Both the position numbers and the translations under genes were made by a program. Shown here piece after piece: positions 25,011-35,145 of a DNA stretch of 64,000 bases. Below the pieces are notes generated by a model. That model worked only from the letters and a program-made list of their open reading frames with translations, did no database searches and was not told where the DNA came from. Origin of the DNA: Nocardia rhamnosiphila NBRC 108938 (GTDB taxonomy: Bacteria; Actinomycetota; Actinomycetes; Mycobacteriales; Mycobacteriaceae); assembly GCF_000720425.1 (NCBI RefSeq), contig NZ_JOAJ01000001.1, positions 1,674,001 to 1,738,000 on the forward strand. Direction: 5' to 3'. Numbering within the stretch: position 1 is the first letter of the stretch; each line of letters opens with the position of its first letter.

Positions 25011-26603
25011 TCAGGCCGGTCTTTCCGTCGCGACCTCAACCCGCGCGGCCGGCTCCTCCGGCGTACCGGCCCCCGCCCAGCGGATCAGCGCCGCACGACA
25101 TTCGGCGATCTCGCCGGGCGTCGGCGCGGTATCGGTGGCCCAGGCCACCCGGCCGTCGGGTCGCAGCAGCAGTGCGGTCGCCGTGGTGTCCTCGGTGCGT
25201 GCGCGCACCACGCCGACCCGGTTCGGCAGGCCTGTGAGGGCCGAGGACCACGCCCCGCCGGCGCCGAGGTCCAGCAGCAGTGGGCGGTAGTCCCGGAGCA
25301 ATTCGGCCAGGCGCACCACCGCGCCGTCGACGCGCAGCGTGAGGTCCGGGGCGCTGTAGCCGACGAGCGGATGCGGGTTCGCGACGCCCATGTCGTAGCG
25401 CACATCCGTCCCGGCGATCACCGCGGCCACCCGCGCGACCGCGGACTCATCGGTGAGCAGTTCGGCGAACACCGTACGCAGAGCGGTGGTGTCCCCGCCG
25501 GGTGCGAGCAGCGCCGATTGGGCCCGGGCGGCCAGTTCCGTCCGGGTGGCCGCCTGCCGGCGTTCCCGGTCGTAGCTGTCGAGCAGACCCGCCGGCGCCC
25601 AGCCCGCGATCTCCGCGGCCAGTTTCCAGCCCAGTTCCACCGCGTCCGCCAGCCCCACGTTCAATCCCGGCCCGCCACCGCCGGTGTACACGTGCGCCGC
25701 GTCGCCGGCCAGGAGAACCGGCCCGTCGCGGAACCGTTCGGCCACCCGGGTGTGCCCGCCGCGCAGCCGCCGCAGCAGATGGGGTCCGGGCCCCTCGGGA
25801 TCACCGAGCGGGATCTCGGCGCCGAGGACCCGGGAGATGCTGGCCCGCATCTCCGCCAGCGTCATCGGTTCATCGGTCGGGGGTTCGTCCCATTCGACAG
25901 TGGACAGCATCGGCGGCCGGCCGGCGAACGGGGCGTAGGTGAAACCACCGTATTCGGTGCGCAGCGACAAGAACGGCCGGATCGGGCCGAACCCGGGCAC
26001 CCGCAGCTCACCGGATACCGGGTCCACCCACTCGGCGGGAATCGCGGCGTGGACTGTGCGGGCGGTCGTGCGGTCGTATCCGATGCCGGGGAAACCGATA
26101 CCGCGCTGTTTGCGGACGATGCTGTGGGCTCCGTCGGCGCCGACCAGGTAGCGGCCACGAAGATATGCCGAGCCGTCCGGGCCCGAGACCTGTACCGCGA
26201 CCCCCTCGCCGTCGTTCTCGACGGCCACGATCGCCGCGCCGCGGCGGATCTCGATACCGAGTTCGGCGGCGTATCCGCCCAGGGCGGCGACCAGTTCCCG
26301 CTGCGGGATCGGCAGGGTGTAGATCGGCCCGTCGTCGAGCAGGCTCAGATCGAGGGCCAGTCCGCCGAACATGAAGTACCGGTCGTTGGGCCGGGGTGGA
26401 CCGGATGTCCCGCTGAGCCGCTCGTACAGCCCACGCCGATCCATCAGCGGCACCACCTGGCCCACCAGGCCGTTGGCCCGCGGTTCGGTCTCGGCGTCGG
26501 CGTGGCGTTCGACCACGAGCGGCCGTATCCCGGCCCGGCCCAGCTCGCAGGCCAGCAGCAGCCCGACCGGCCCCGCCCCGGCGATGATCACGTCGTAGCG
26601 CAT
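25011..26603 (-). CDS. FAD-dependent aromatic-type monooxygenase
   Basis: A 530-residue class A flavoprotein monooxygenase of the phenol-hydroxylase/polyketide-hydroxylase type. The dinucleotide motif DVIIAGAGPVGLLLACELGR starts at residue 4, the DG motif region is YLVGADGAHSIVRK, and the FAD ribityl motif is GDAAHVYTGGGGPGLNVG. The C-terminal 120 residues form the thioredoxin-like domain of this class. ATG 26603 has GGGAGTTGAG upstream. It begins 1 bp after the stop of the upstream TetR gene, so regulator and enzyme are one operon. It likely hydroxylates an aromatic compound; Rox-like rifampicin inactivation is possible but not shown. Confidence 0.92.
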   Translation of the reverse strand: MRYDVIIAGAGPVGLLLACELGRAGIRPLVVERHADAETEPRANGLVGQVVPLMDRRGLYERLSGTSGPPRPNDRYFMFGGLALDLSLLDDGPIYTLPIPQRELVAALGGYAAELGIEIRRGAAIVAVENDGEGVAVQVSGPDGSAYLRGRYLVGADGAHSIVRKQRGIGFPGIGYDRTTARTVHAAIPAEWVDPVSGELRVPGFGPIRPFLSLRTEYGGFTYAPFAGRPPMLSTVEWDEPPTDEPMTLAEMRASISRVLGAEIPLGDPEGPGPHLLRRLRGGHTRVAERFRDGPVLLAGDAAHVYTGGGGPGLNVGLADAVELGWKLAAEIAGWAPAGLLDSYDRERRQAATRTELAARAQSALLAPGGDTTALRTVFAELLTDESAVARVAAVIAGTDVRYDMGVANPHPLVGYSAPDLTLRVDGAVVRLAELLRDYRPLLLDLGAGGAWSSALTGLPNRVGVVRARTEDTTATALLLRPDGRVAWATDTAPTPGEIAECRAALIRWAGAGTPEEPAARVEVATERPA

Positions 26604-26604
26604 C

Positions 26605-27240
26605 TCAACTCCCGGCATTCGGTTCGGGCAGCCCGGCGGCCACCTGGGTCAGCGCCGCGCGCAACGCGGCGGCGAGGGATTCGGGCGGCCGGGTGGTGCG
26701 GGCGTGTTCGGTGGCGACCGCACAGGCCGAACCCACCACCGCGGCCACCAGTTTCGGATACAGGTCCCGGTCGGGATCGGCGCCGACCCGTCCGGCGACG
26801 GCCGCGGCCAGTTCCCGCTGCGCGAGCGCGTCGGCCTCCAGGACGGCACCGCGTACCGCGGACTGGGAGAGGATCTCCCCCACGCCCTCGGCCCAGCGGG
26901 TATCGCCCGACCAGTTCGCCTGCGTATCGCCCTCGCCCACCTCGTATCCGTGCATGACCGCGGCGGTGATCGCGCTCCAGAGCGGTTCCGACGCCGGGCG
27001 GGCGCCCAGCAACCGGCCGATCTCGTACATCCGGTCCAGGTGCCGGGAGGCCACGGCTTCGGCTTTGCTGCCGAAATAGTTGCGGAAGGTCCGATCGGAG
27101 ACACCGACGGCGGCCGCGATCTCCTCGACGGTGACCGCGTCCCAGCCCTTCTCGATCGACAGCCGGATGGTGGCGAGACTCAGCGCCAGGCGCGTCTCCC
27201 GTTTCTTGCGCTCCCGTAATCCGGGTTCGGCATCGTCCAT
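26605..27240 (-). CDS. TetR-family regulator heading the monooxygenase operon
   Basis: A 211-residue regulator. Its DNA-binding domain is residues about 8-60 (ERKKRETRLALSLATIRLS, then EIAAAVGVSDRTFRNYFGSKAEAV). The C-terminal domain is of the actinobacterial TetR_C type. ATG 27240 is chosen; two in-frame GTG codons just upstream would add three residues. Two tandem dyads TTTCC-N5-GGAAA lie 21-52 bp upstream, so it almost certainly represses itself and the flavin monooxygenase behind it. Confidence 0.92.
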   Translation of the reverse strand: MDDAEPGLRERKKRETRLALSLATIRLSIEKGWDAVTVEEIAAAVGVSDRTFRNYFGSKAEAVASRHLDRMYEIGRLLGARPASEPLWSAITAAVMHGYEVGEGDTQANWSGDTRWAEGVGEILSQSAVRGAVLEADALAQRELAAAVAGRVGADPDRDLYPKLVAAVVGSACAVATEHARTTRPPESLAAALRAALTQVAAGLPEPNAGS

Positions 27241-27260
27241 GCCCACCACGGTACATAAAT

Positions 27261-27292
27261 TTTCCAGAATGGAAAGATTTCCAATCCGGAAA
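27261..27292. promoter_or_regulatory. Tandem TTTCC-N5-GGAAA operators
   Basis: TTTCCAGAATGGAAA (27261-27275) and TTTCCAATCCGGAAA (27278-27292) are two 15-bp palindromes, centres 17 bp apart, in an AT-rich island between meaB and the TetR gene. Their position just upstream of the TetR start fits autorepression. Confidence 0.8.
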
Positions 27293-27297
27293 CTTTT

Positions 27298-28290
27298 TCA
27301 GCTGTCGAAAGCGTCCAGCAGTTTCTGCGCGGCCAGCGCCGCGGTCAGGGTCCCGTCCCGGACCTCGCGTTCCACTTCGCCGCGCAGCGCCTTCACCTTC
27401 GAGTTGTCCGCCAGCCGGCGAAGCAACTGGTCATGCACCATGGTCCAGGTCCAGTCGACCTGCTGACGGCGGCGCTTCTCGGCGAACTCGCCCGCATCGG
27501 TGAGCACCCGGCGGTGTTCCAGCACGGTCTGCCAGAACTTCTCCAGGCCGACCCCTTCCAAACCGCTCATGGTGAGCACCGGCGGCCGCCACAGCGCATC
27601 GTGCGGATGGATCAACCGCAACGCCCCGGACAGTTCCCGGGCCGCCGACTTCGCCTCGATCTCGTGCTTACCGTCGGCCTTGTTCACCGCGACCAGATCG
27701 GCCAGCTCCAGCACACCCTTCTTGATGCCCTGCAATTGGTCACCGGTACGCGCCAGGGTGAGGAAGCAGAAGACATCGACCATGTTCGCCACGGTCACCT
27801 CGGACTGCCCCACCCCGACGGTCTCGACCAGGATGACGTCGTACCCGGCCGCCTCGAGCAGCACGATCGTCTCGCGGGTCGCCTTCGCCACCCCGCCGAG
27901 GGTGCCCGCCGTCGGGGACGGCCGGATGAAGGCGTTCTCCTCTACCGACAGCCGCGCCATCCGGGTCTTGTCACCGAGAATCGAACCGCCGGTCCGCGTC
28001 GACGACGGGTCCACCGCCAGCACGGCGACCCGGTGCCCCTGCCCGATCAGCTGCATACCGAGGGAGTCGATGAAGGTCGACTTCCCCACTCCGGGCACCC
28101 CGGTGATCCCCACCCGGTTCGACAGTGCCGCACCGGTTTCCGGGGTCAATCGGAGCAGCAGCTGCTGCGCCTGATCCCGATGGTCGGCCCGGGTGGACTC
28201 CACCAGGGTGATCGCCCGCGCGAGGGCGGCCCGCTCACCGGAGCGGACCGCCTGCGCGAGTGCTTCCACGTCGACGACACGTGTGCTCAT
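27298..28290 (-). CDS. meaB: MeaB/ArgK-family GTPase, methylmalonyl-CoA mutase chaperone
   Basis: A 330-residue G3E GTPase that protects and reloads the adenosylcobalamin cofactor of methylmalonyl-CoA mutase. Walker A is [18 protein letters not shown] near residue 62; [18 protein letters not shown], the [10 protein letters not shown] switch region and VAVNKADG (the NKxD base-specificity motif) follow. It is the third gene of mutA-mutB-meaB and its ATG overlaps the mutB stop (ATGA). In M. tuberculosis (Rv1492-Rv1496) a mazEF toxin pair separates mutB from meaB; that pair is absent here. Confidence 0.97.
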   Translation of the reverse strand: MSTRVVDVEALAQAVRSGERAALARAITLVESTRADHRDQAQQLLLRLTPETGAALSNRVGITGVPGVGKSTFIDSLGMQLIGQGHRVAVLAVDPSSTRTGGSILGDKTRMARLSVEENAFIRPSPTAGTLGGVAKATRETIVLLEAAGYDVILVETVGVGQSEVTVANMVDVFCFLTLARTGDQLQGIKKGVLELADLVAVNKADGKHEIEAKSAARELSGALRLIHPHDALWRPPVLTMSGLEGVGLEKFWQTVLEHRRVLTDAGEFAEKRRRQQVDWTWTMVHDQLLRRLADNSKVKALRGEVEREVRDGTLTAALAAQKLLDAFDS

Positions 28291-30572
28291 CCCTGGCTTT
28301 CGACCCCGGATCCACTGTCGCCGGAACCGAGTTCGTGCCCGAGCGCGGCACCGAGCTTGCGCAGCAGATCGATCGCCGCGTCGGCGATCACGGTGCCCGG
28401 CGGGAAGATCGCCGCCGCACCCGCCGCGTACAGCTCGTCGAAGTCACCGGGCGGGATGACCCCGCCGACGATGACCATGATGTCGGGCCGGCCGACATCG
28501 GCCAGTGCCTGCCGCAGGGCGGGCACCAGCGTGAGGTGACCGGCGGCCAGCGAGGACACACCGACGACGTGCACGTCGTTGTCCGCCGCCTGGCGGGCCA
28601 CCTCTTCGGGGGTCTGGAACAGCGGGCCCACATCGACATCGAAGCCGAGATCGGCGAAGGCGGTGGCGATCACCTTCTGGCCGCGGTCGTGCCCGTCCTG
28701 GCCCATCTTCGCAACCAGGATGCGTGGACGACGCCCTTCGGCTTCGGCGAACTCGTCCACCAGATCCCCGGCGGTGGTGATGTTGGTGACCTTGCCGGCC
28801 TCGTCGCGATACACACCGGACAGGGTACGGATCTCGGCCTGATGCCGGCCGTAGACCTTCTCCAGCGCGTCGGAGATCTCGCCGACGGTGGCCTTCGCGC
28901 GCGCGGCGTCGATGGCCAGGGCCAGCAGATTGTTCTCCATCCCGCCGGCGGACGACGCGGCGGCCCGGCCGAGCTCACCCAGCGCCCGGTCCACCGCGTC
29001 CTGATCGCGGTCGGCCCGCAACTGCCGCAGCTTCTCGATCTGCTCGGCGCGCACCCGGGAGTTCTCGACCTTGAGGACCTCGACCTCGTGATCCTCGGCG
29101 ACCTGGTACTTGTTGACGCCGATCACCGGCTGCTGACCGGTATCGATCCGTGCCTGGGTCCGGGCCGCGGCCTCCTCGATGCGCAGCTTGGGGATGCCCT
29201 CGCCGATGGCCTGGGCCATCCCGCCGTGCGCTTCGACCTCGGCGATATGCGCCCGGGCCCGTTCGGCGAGTTGATGGGTCAGCCATTCGACGTAGTAGGA
29301 ACCGCCCCACGGGTCGATCGGCCGTGTGGTGTTGGACTCCTGCTGGATCAGCAGCTGGGTGTTGCGTGCGATCCGGGCCGAGAAATCGGTCGGCAGCGCG
29401 AGTGCTTCGTCGAGCGCGTTGGTGTGCAACGACTGCGTGTGCCCCTGGGTCGCGGCCATGGCCTCGATACAGGTGCGGGCCACATTGTTGTAGGCGTCCT
29501 GCGCGGTCAGCGACCAGCCCGACGTCTGCGAATGGGTCCGCAGCGACAGCGATTTCGGGTTCTTCGGATCGAACTTCGCGACCAGTTCGCTCCACAGCAA
29601 CCGGCCCGCCCGGAGTTTGGCGACCTCCATGAAGAAGTTCATTCCGATGGCCCAGAAGAACGACAGCCGCGGCGCGAACTTATCGATCTCCATGCCCGCG
29701 TCGATCCCGGCCCGCAGATACTCCACGCCGTCGGCGAGGGTGTAGGCGAGTTCGAGATCGGCGGTCGCCCCGGCTTCCTGGATGTGATAGCCGGAAATCG
29801 AGATGGAGTTGAACTTCGGCATCTTCGCGCTGGTGTAGGCGAAGATATCGGAGATGATCCGCATCGAGGGCTTCGGCGGATAGATGTAGGTGTTGCGGAC
29901 CATGAACTCTTTCAGAATATCGTTCTGAATGGTTCCGGCCAGCTGTTCCGGCGCCACGCCCTGCTCTTCGGCGGCGACCACGTACAGCGCCAGGATCGGC
30001 AGCACCGCGCCGTTCATGGTCATCGATACGCTGACCTGATCGAGCGGGATGTGGTCGAACAGCTGGCGCATGTCCAGGATGGAGTCGATGGCCACCCCGG
30101 CCATACCGACATCACCCTGTACCCGGGGATGGTCGGAATCGTAGCCGCGGTGGGTGGCCAGGTCGAACGCCACCGACAAACCCTTCTGTCCCGCCTGCAG
30201 ATTACGACGGTAGAAGGCATTGGAATCCGCGGCCGTGGAGAAACCCGCGTACTGGCGGATCGTCCACGGCTGGTTCACATACATCGTCGGGTACGGCCCG
30301 CGCACGAAGGGCGCGACACCGGGCACGCTGTCGAGCGGGAAACCGGCTTCGGCGACGGCATCACGATCGGCCTTGGTGAACACCGGCGGGACATCGATTC
30401 CCTCCGGGGTCGACCACACCAGCTGCTCGGGAGCGTAGTTGTTCGCCGCGGCCGCCTCCTGCACGAAGGAGTCACGGGCGCTCTGGTCGGCCTTGCCGGG
30501 TGTGAAACCCGGCTCGGTGAGCGGTACGTCGGCGAAACTGCCGACCTCCTGTTCGATTCGCTGTGTCGTCAT
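28287..30572 (-). CDS. mutB: Methylmalonyl-CoA mutase, large (catalytic) subunit
   Basis: A 761-residue adenosylcobalamin enzyme interconverting methylmalonyl-CoA and succinyl-CoA, central to propionate, odd-chain fatty acid and cholesterol side-chain use and to methylmalonyl-CoA supply for branched lipids. The TIM barrel carries [20 protein letters not shown] and [17 protein letters not shown]. The C-terminal B12 domain has the DxHxxG motif in [13 protein letters not shown], and SSLAAGH further on. The start ATG overlaps the mutA stop by one base (TGATG), consistent with coupled expression of the heterodimer. Confidence 0.98.
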   Translation of the reverse strand: MTTQRIEQEVGSFADVPLTEPGFTPGKADQSARDSFVQEAAAANNYAPEQLVWSTPEGIDVPPVFTKADRDAVAEAGFPLDSVPGVAPFVRGPYPTMYVNQPWTIRQYAGFSTAADSNAFYRRNLQAGQKGLSVAFDLATHRGYDSDHPRVQGDVGMAGVAIDSILDMRQLFDHIPLDQVSVSMTMNGAVLPILALYVVAAEEQGVAPEQLAGTIQNDILKEFMVRNTYIYPPKPSMRIISDIFAYTSAKMPKFNSISISGYHIQEAGATADLELAYTLADGVEYLRAGIDAGMEIDKFAPRLSFFWAIGMNFFMEVAKLRAGRLLWSELVAKFDPKNPKSLSLRTHSQTSGWSLTAQDAYNNVARTCIEAMAATQGHTQSLHTNALDEALALPTDFSARIARNTQLLIQQESNTTRPIDPWGGSYYVEWLTHQLAERARAHIAEVEAHGGMAQAIGEGIPKLRIEEAAARTQARIDTGQQPVIGVNKYQVAEDHEVEVLKVENSRVRAEQIEKLRQLRADRDQDAVDRALGELGRAAASSAGGMENNLLALAIDAARAKATVGEISDALEKVYGRHQAEIRTLSGVYRDEAGKVTNITTAGDLVDEFAEAEGRRPRILVAKMGQDGHDRGQKVIATAFADLGFDVDVGPLFQTPEEVARQAADNDVHVVGVSSLAAGHLTLVPALRQALADVGRPDIMVIVGGVIPPGDFDELYAAGAAAIFPPGTVIADAAIDLLRKLGAALGHELGSGDSGSGVESQG

Positions 30573-32446
30573 CAGGCTCCCACCTTCTCCAGCAGGGCGG
30601 TCAGGGCGGTGACCGCGTCGATCCGGGCCGCCAGGAACCCGTCCGGACGCCGGGCCTCCTCGATACCGGTCAGGACCTTCTCCGGGCCGGCCAGCAGCAC
30701 GGTCCCGACTCCGGCGCCGCGCAGTTGTTCCACCGCACCGGCCGCATCGGTGCCGTAGCGCGCGTCGGTACCGCAGAGCACCGCGATCGCGGCTCCGGAT
30801 TCCCGGGCCGCCACGGCGATATCACTTTCGGCGAGCGGCCCCGGGTTGATGGATTCGATACCGCCGGACGCCAGCAGGTTGGCGATGAAGGTGACCCGCA
30901 CATTGTGCTCGGCCACCGTGCCCAACGGCACCAGCAACGCCTGCGGGCGGCGGCCGTGCGCCGCGAGGTAGGCGTCCGAGCGATCGCGCAGCGCGTCGAA
31001 AGCGGCACCGTAGCGCCGGCCGGGGCCGGCCGTGCGGGCGGCTTCCGACAGCGGCGCCTCGGCGAGGTTCGGGAATTCGTTCACCCCGGTCACGGCGGTA
31101 CGGCGATGGGCGATATCGCTTTCCCGGCGGGTGTTCGTCTCGGCGATCCGGGTGGCCACCAGACCCGCGTCCAGCGCGGCCCGGTAGCCGCCGGCGGCTT
31201 CGATCTCCTGCATGAACTCCCAGGCGGCGACGGCGAGTTCGTCGGTGTGGCGCTCGACGTACCAGGAACCCGCGCCGGGGTCCTGGACGTGCCCGAGATG
31301 GGATTCCTCGAGCAGCAGCAGCTGGGTGTTGCGGGCCATCCGTTCGGAGAACGATGCCGAGACCCCGAGCTCACCGGCGGGCAGTGCGGAATCGAACGGC
31401 AGCACGGTGACGGTATCGGCGCCGCCCACCCCGGCGCCGAAGGCGGCGAGGGTGGTACGCAACAGGTTCACCCAGGGGTCGCGCCGGCTCATCATGGCCG
31501 CCGAGGTCACCGCGTGCTGCGGGGCCGCGCCCTCCGACGGCGCGCCCAGCGCGTGGGCGACCCGCGCCCACAGGCGCCGCGCGGCCCGGAACTTGGCGAT
31601 GGTGGCGAACTGGTCGTCGGTGGCGGCGAACCGGAACTCCAGCTGCCGCAGCGCTTCGGGGACCGGCAGCTCCCCGGACAGCACGCGCAGGTATTCGAGT
31701 CCGGCGGCGACGGCCGCACCCAGTTCCTGGGCGTCGGAGGCGCCGGCATCATGGAAGACGGTGCCGTCCACGGTGATCGCCCGGACGGTTTCGGGCCGCT
31801 GCCCGGCAGCGACGGCCAAGGCCGTGGTCTCGGCGAGGCCGATATCCTCGGTTCCGGCGAACGCGCTGGTGAGGGGTGCCGCGCCGAGAGAGACCCGGAT
31901 GGCGGCGCGATCGGGCGCCGGATACCGGTCGAGCACCTCGTAGACCGCCGCGGCCGCGGCCGCGGTATCGGTCCCGGCACGCAGGGCCAGTGGCGCCAGC
32001 TCGAAGAGCAGACCGTCGAGCGCGGCGGCGATATCGGCCACCGGCAGACCGTGCGCACCGACCCCGAGTTCCACGGCGCTCAGGCCGTTCTCCAGTCCGC
32101 CGGTGATCTCCCGGTTGGCGGCCGCGGCATCGGCGGCGCCGATCCGGGCACTGACGAACCAGCCGCGGTGGACATCGCGGGTGGCGTCGCCGCCGCGGAC
32201 GAACGGGTAGGCGCCGGGCAGCGGCTGCTCGGGCAGTTCGTCTCGGCGCGTGTACAGCGGCGCGATACTCAGCCCGTCGTAGGTGGACTGGTTCAGTAGC
32301 TTTTCGGGTTCCGCACCGAGTTCGGCCGCGTCGACCTTGCGGGTCTTGGCCAGCACTCCCGCCACACCCTTGCGCCAGGCGGGATATTCGGGCACCGCGG
32401 ACGAGGACGGATCAGCTCCGGCCGCGGGCTCTGCAGCAATCGGCAT
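30572..32446 (-). CDS. mutA: Methylmalonyl-CoA mutase, small subunit
   Basis: A 624-residue partner of MutB, with the same barrel plus a B12-like domain that has lost the DxHxxG histidine (the region reads [10 protein letters not shown]), as is normal for this non-catalytic subunit. Family blocks include [46 protein letters not shown] and [22 protein letters not shown] 32446 with GAGGGAAC upstream is preferred; ATG 32461 is possible. The frame runs to 32641 but reads as non-coding there. First gene of the mutA-mutB-meaB operon; its promoter must lie in 32447-32727. Confidence 0.96.
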   Translation of the reverse strand: MPIAAEPAAGADPSSSAVPEYPAWRKGVAGVLAKTRKVDAAELGAEPEKLLNQSTYDGLSIAPLYTRRDELPEQPLPGAYPFVRGGDATRDVHRGWFVSARIGAADAAAANREITGGLENGLSAVELGVGAHGLPVADIAAALDGLLFELAPLALRAGTDTAAAAAAVYEVLDRYPAPDRAAIRVSLGAAPLTSAFAGTEDIGLAETTALAVAAGQRPETVRAITVDGTVFHDAGASDAQELGAAVAAGLEYLRVLSGELPVPEALRQLEFRFAATDDQFATIAKFRAARRLWARVAHALGAPSEGAAPQHAVTSAAMMSRRDPWVNLLRTTLAAFGAGVGGADTVTVLPFDSALPAGELGVSASFSERMARNTQLLLLEESHLGHVQDPGAGSWYVERHTDELAVAAWEFMQEIEAAGGYRAALDAGLVATRIAETNTRRESDIAHRRTAVTGVNEFPNLAEAPLSEAARTAGPGRRYGAAFDALRDRSDAYLAAHGRRPQALLVPLGTVAEHNVRVTFIANLLASGGIESINPGPLAESDIAVAARESGAAIAVLCGTDARYGTDAAGAVEQLRGAGVGTVLLAGPEKVLTGIEEARRPDGFLAARIDAVTALTALLEKVGA

Positions 32447-32727
32447 ACCCTGTTCCCTCATTGTCGTTCCAGTACAAGCGCACCACTGGTGTGCGCGGGT
32501 ACCTTGGCATCCGCCCAGCTCAGCGAATACTTTGGTTAACGAGCATTCAGCCCGCTCCTCCGATGCTAGCGGGATGCCCGTACGGCATCGTCCGTGGCCA
32601 CCACTACCAGCGAGTAACCTCCCGGCGGCGAACCTCGTCACGCCTGTTCACCGGCACCCGGGGGCACGGCCCGATCGCTCCCGCACTGCTCGGCGAGCCA
32701 CTGCCGGGCGACCGGTAATCTCGGCCG
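32447..32727. other. Divergent intergenic region, mut operon / TVP38 gene
   Basis: It contains the promoters of the mut operon (leftward) and of the TVP38-family gene (rightward). On the right TAATCT (32716-32721) lies six bases before GTG 32728, fitting a leaderless start. An AT-richer patch sits near 32525-32545. No operator dyad was seen. Confidence 0.35.
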
Positions 32728-33396
32728 GTGTCCCGAATGCTCCGCGACCGGCGGCTGGTCCTGCTCCTGTGCGGCGCCGCGCTCGTCTGCGCGGCGGCCC
32801 TGCTGACACCCCTGCCGAGCCCCGCGCAGATCCAGCAGTGGGCCGAGGAGGCCGGCCCATATTTCCCGGTGCTGTTCTTCGTGGCACATACCCTGATCAC
32901 CATCGCCCCCGTCCCGCGCACCGTGTTCACGGTGGCCTCGGGCCTGCTGTTCGGGCCCGCGGTCGGGCTCGCGGTGGCCGTGGGCGCCACCGTGCTCAGT
33001 GCGGCCGCCGCATTCCTCCTGGCCCGCGCCTACGGACGCGATCGGGTGGGCGCGTACCTGGACCATCCCACCGTGCGACTCGTGGACGAACGCCTGCACC
33101 GGCGGGGATGGCTCGCCGTGGGCGCGCTCCGGTTGATCGCCTTCGCACCGTTCTCGGTGGTCAACTATTCCTGCGCCCTGTCCTCGATCCGCTTCTGGCC
33201 GTATCTGGGCGCGACGGTCGCCGGGATCCTGCCCGGCACCGCCGCGACCGTCGTCCTGGCCGACGCGCTGACCGGAGGTACCCATCCGGTGATGGTGGCG
33301 GTCTCGATCGCCTGTATCGCCGCCGGACTGCTGGGCCTGGTGATCGATCAGCGATGGAAACCGGCAGTGGCGGATCCGGTCACTGTCCTCGACTGA
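32728..33396 (+). CDS. TVP38/TMEM64-family membrane protein (Rv1491c-like)
   Basis: A 222-residue polytopic membrane protein with about five helices. The central SNARE-associated/DedA-type domain is visible in APVPRTVFTVASGLLFGP, an AAAFLLARAYGRDRV stretch and GALRLIAFAPFSVVNY, where the G-x-x-x-[VI]-x-x-x-x-[VIL]-G type loops carry conserved Arg and Pro residues. Related proteins are proposed lipid scramblases or flippases. Its position beside the mut operon matches M. tuberculosis Rv1491c next to Rv1492. GTG 32728 is probably the first base of the mRNA. Confidence 0.88.
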   Translation: MSRMLRDRRLVLLLCGAALVCAAALLTPLPSPAQIQQWAEEAGPYFPVLFFVAHTLITIAPVPRTVFTVASGLLFGPAVGLAVAVGATVLSAAAAFLLARAYGRDRVGAYLDHPTVRLVDERLHRRGWLAVGALRLIAFAPFSVVNYSCALSSIRFWPYLGATVAGILPGTAATVVLADALTGGTHPVMVAVSIACIAAGLLGLVIDQRWKPAVADPVTVLD

Positions 33397-33465
33397 CCGC
33401 GGAGCGCTACACCACAACCAACCGACCTGGCGGCTGTACCGCGTCCTGTCCACACCGGCGGCGGG

Positions 33466-35145
33466 TCAGGGCTGATCCGCCGTCTCGCGGACCTCCAGCG
33501 GCCACCGCTCGAAGTCCGGCGGTTCGGCTGCTTCGCGGATCGTGACGGCGTGATCGATGTAGTAGCCCACATGGGCCGCGTCGGGATTGCGCCGACCGGC
33601 CTCGGCGAGCCAGCTGTGCGCGCAGCGCAGTACCTCGGCGACGTCGTAGGCCGGGTCGACGTCCAGGACCAGATCGCCGTGCTCGGGTGCGACCAGCACC
33701 GCGGCGCCGAGGTGCTGCAGACAACGCCCGATACCGTTGTCGTCGGCCAGCTCCCGGTAGACGGTCAAGGCGCGCTGCCAGCAGCGCAGCGCGCCGCGGG
33801 GTTCACCGCGCGCCCAGGCGACCGCCCCCGCGACCTCGTGTACCCGGGCCCAGCCGTCGGCGTTCTCGTCGTCCCGGGCGCGCAGAGCGGCCAGCTCCAG
33901 CCGATCCTGGGCGGCGTCGAGACGGCCCTGATGGATATGCGCCACCGCGAGGTCGGTCAGCACACGCACCTGGTTCGCCAGATCTTCACGCGGTAGCCGC
34001 CACCAGGCCGCCCGCAATCGATCCACGGCGGTGGCCAGTTTCGCGGGGGTGTCCGCCGATTCGAGCAGCGCCAGCCCGGCGGCGTGTTCGGCCCGGGCGC
34101 CGACCCCGCTCGCCCGGCGCCACCACGGTCGCCACCGCCACGGTGGTGGCTCGTCGGCCCTTCCCGCGCGCAACTGGATCGCCCGGTGGTGACCACCCAG
34201 CACCGCCGGCCCCAATTCGATCAAATCCTCTGCGACCGCGTGTATTTCGCTGTTGTCGGCCGGACCGACGGCATACCAGGTGCCGAGCGCGTCACCGATG
34301 CGAACCAGCTGGGCGGCCGTGGCCGGTGGGATCGCTGCGGCGAAATCCCCACGGCAGCACTGACGCACCAGCGCGCGCAGGCGCGGCTCCTCCACGGCGA
34401 ACCAGCGGCGGGCCTGCGGCCCGAACGGTACCGTGGTGGCCCCGATGGCCCAGCCGGTGGCCCGGTCGGCGCTGTGGCGCAGCAGTGCGAAAAGGGCCGC
34501 CTGCCACATCGGCCCGGCGATCGCGGTGTCGCGGTCCGGTACCTCTGGCGCACGGTCGAGCCGGTAACGCTGGGTTGTGTGGCAGACCAACACCCGATCC
34601 GAGATCAGCTGTTCCAGCAGACCGGTCGCGGTCCATCGTTCGCCCAGGGCGATCGGCTGCTCCCCGGCCGAGGAGCTCCCGATCTCCGCGACGAGGGCCA
34701 GCTCCATCCCGACCGCCGTCAGGATCGCCTGCACGGTGGCGGCGTCGTACTCGGTCACCGGCAGGGCGTGCAGCGCGGCGGCGACCGGATGATCACCGAG
34801 ATCGTTGCTGTCGGCGAGCGCAGCGGGTGGCGGCGGCGGGTGCGGGACCGGTGGACCGGTGAGCGGCGGACCGTCCAGGTCCGCGAGTAGATCGCGGCGG
34901 CGCCGCAACCGGCGCCGGTCCCGCCGTTCGTCGGTCAGCCGGAAACCGGTGTAGATCAGGGCCAGGACGACGAGGAGCACCGCCAGCCAGCGCAGTCCGG
35001 AAGCCACCAGCTGCACCTCGGCGCTCTCGCCGAACGAATTCATGACCAGGTTGCGGCCCAGTTCCAGCAGCAGGGCCGAGGCCAGCACCGAAAGACCGCT
35101 CAATACCCCCGACACGACCGAGGTCCGCGGTAGCGGTTCTCTCAT
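33466..35145 (-). CDS. Membrane-anchored TPR-type protein linked to the ABC permease operon
   Basis: A 559-residue protein of unknown function. The N-terminus has two hydrophobic helices (about residues 8-30 and 48-68), followed by a strongly basic strip (RRDRRRLRRRRD), a proline-rich linker and a large cytoplasmic part. Residues about 340-520 are helical repeats of TPR type (LAVAHIHQGRLDAAQDRLEL, then GEPRGALRCWQRALTVYREL). No enzyme motif was seen. Its ATG overlaps the stop of the upstream permease (ATGA), so it belongs to the transporter operon and may regulate or scaffold it. It is the last gene; the stop is 69 bp from the converging TVP38 gene. Confidence 0.7.
   Translation of the reverse strand: MREPLPRTSVVSGVLSGLSVLASALLLELGRNLVMNSFGESAEVQLVASGLRWLAVLLVVLALIYTGFRLTDERRDRRRLRRRRDLLADLDGPPLTGPPVPHPPPPPAALADSNDLGDHPVAAALHALPVTEYDAATVQAILTAVGMELALVAEIGSSSAGEQPIALGERWTATGLLEQLISDRVLVCHTTQRYRLDRAPEVPDRDTAIAGPMWQAALFALLRHSADRATGWAIGATTVPFGPQARRWFAVEEPRLRALVRQCCRGDFAAAIPPATAAQLVRIGDALGTWYAVGPADNSEIHAVAEDLIELGPAVLGGHHRAIQLRAGRADEPPPWRWRPWWRRASGVGARAEHAAGLALLESADTPAKLATAVDRLRAAWWRLPREDLANQVRVLTDLAVAHIHQGRLDAAQDRLELAALRARDDENADGWARVHEVAGAVAWARGEPRGALRCWQRALTVYRELADDNGIGRCLQHLGAAVLVAPEHGDLVLDVDPAYDVAEVLRCAHSWLAEAGRRNPDAAHVGYYIDHAVTIREAAEPPDFERWPLEVRETADQP

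Noticed and set aside
28260..30758. 832-codon plus-strand frame over mutB
   Set aside because: Antisense shadow of a highly conserved enzyme gene.
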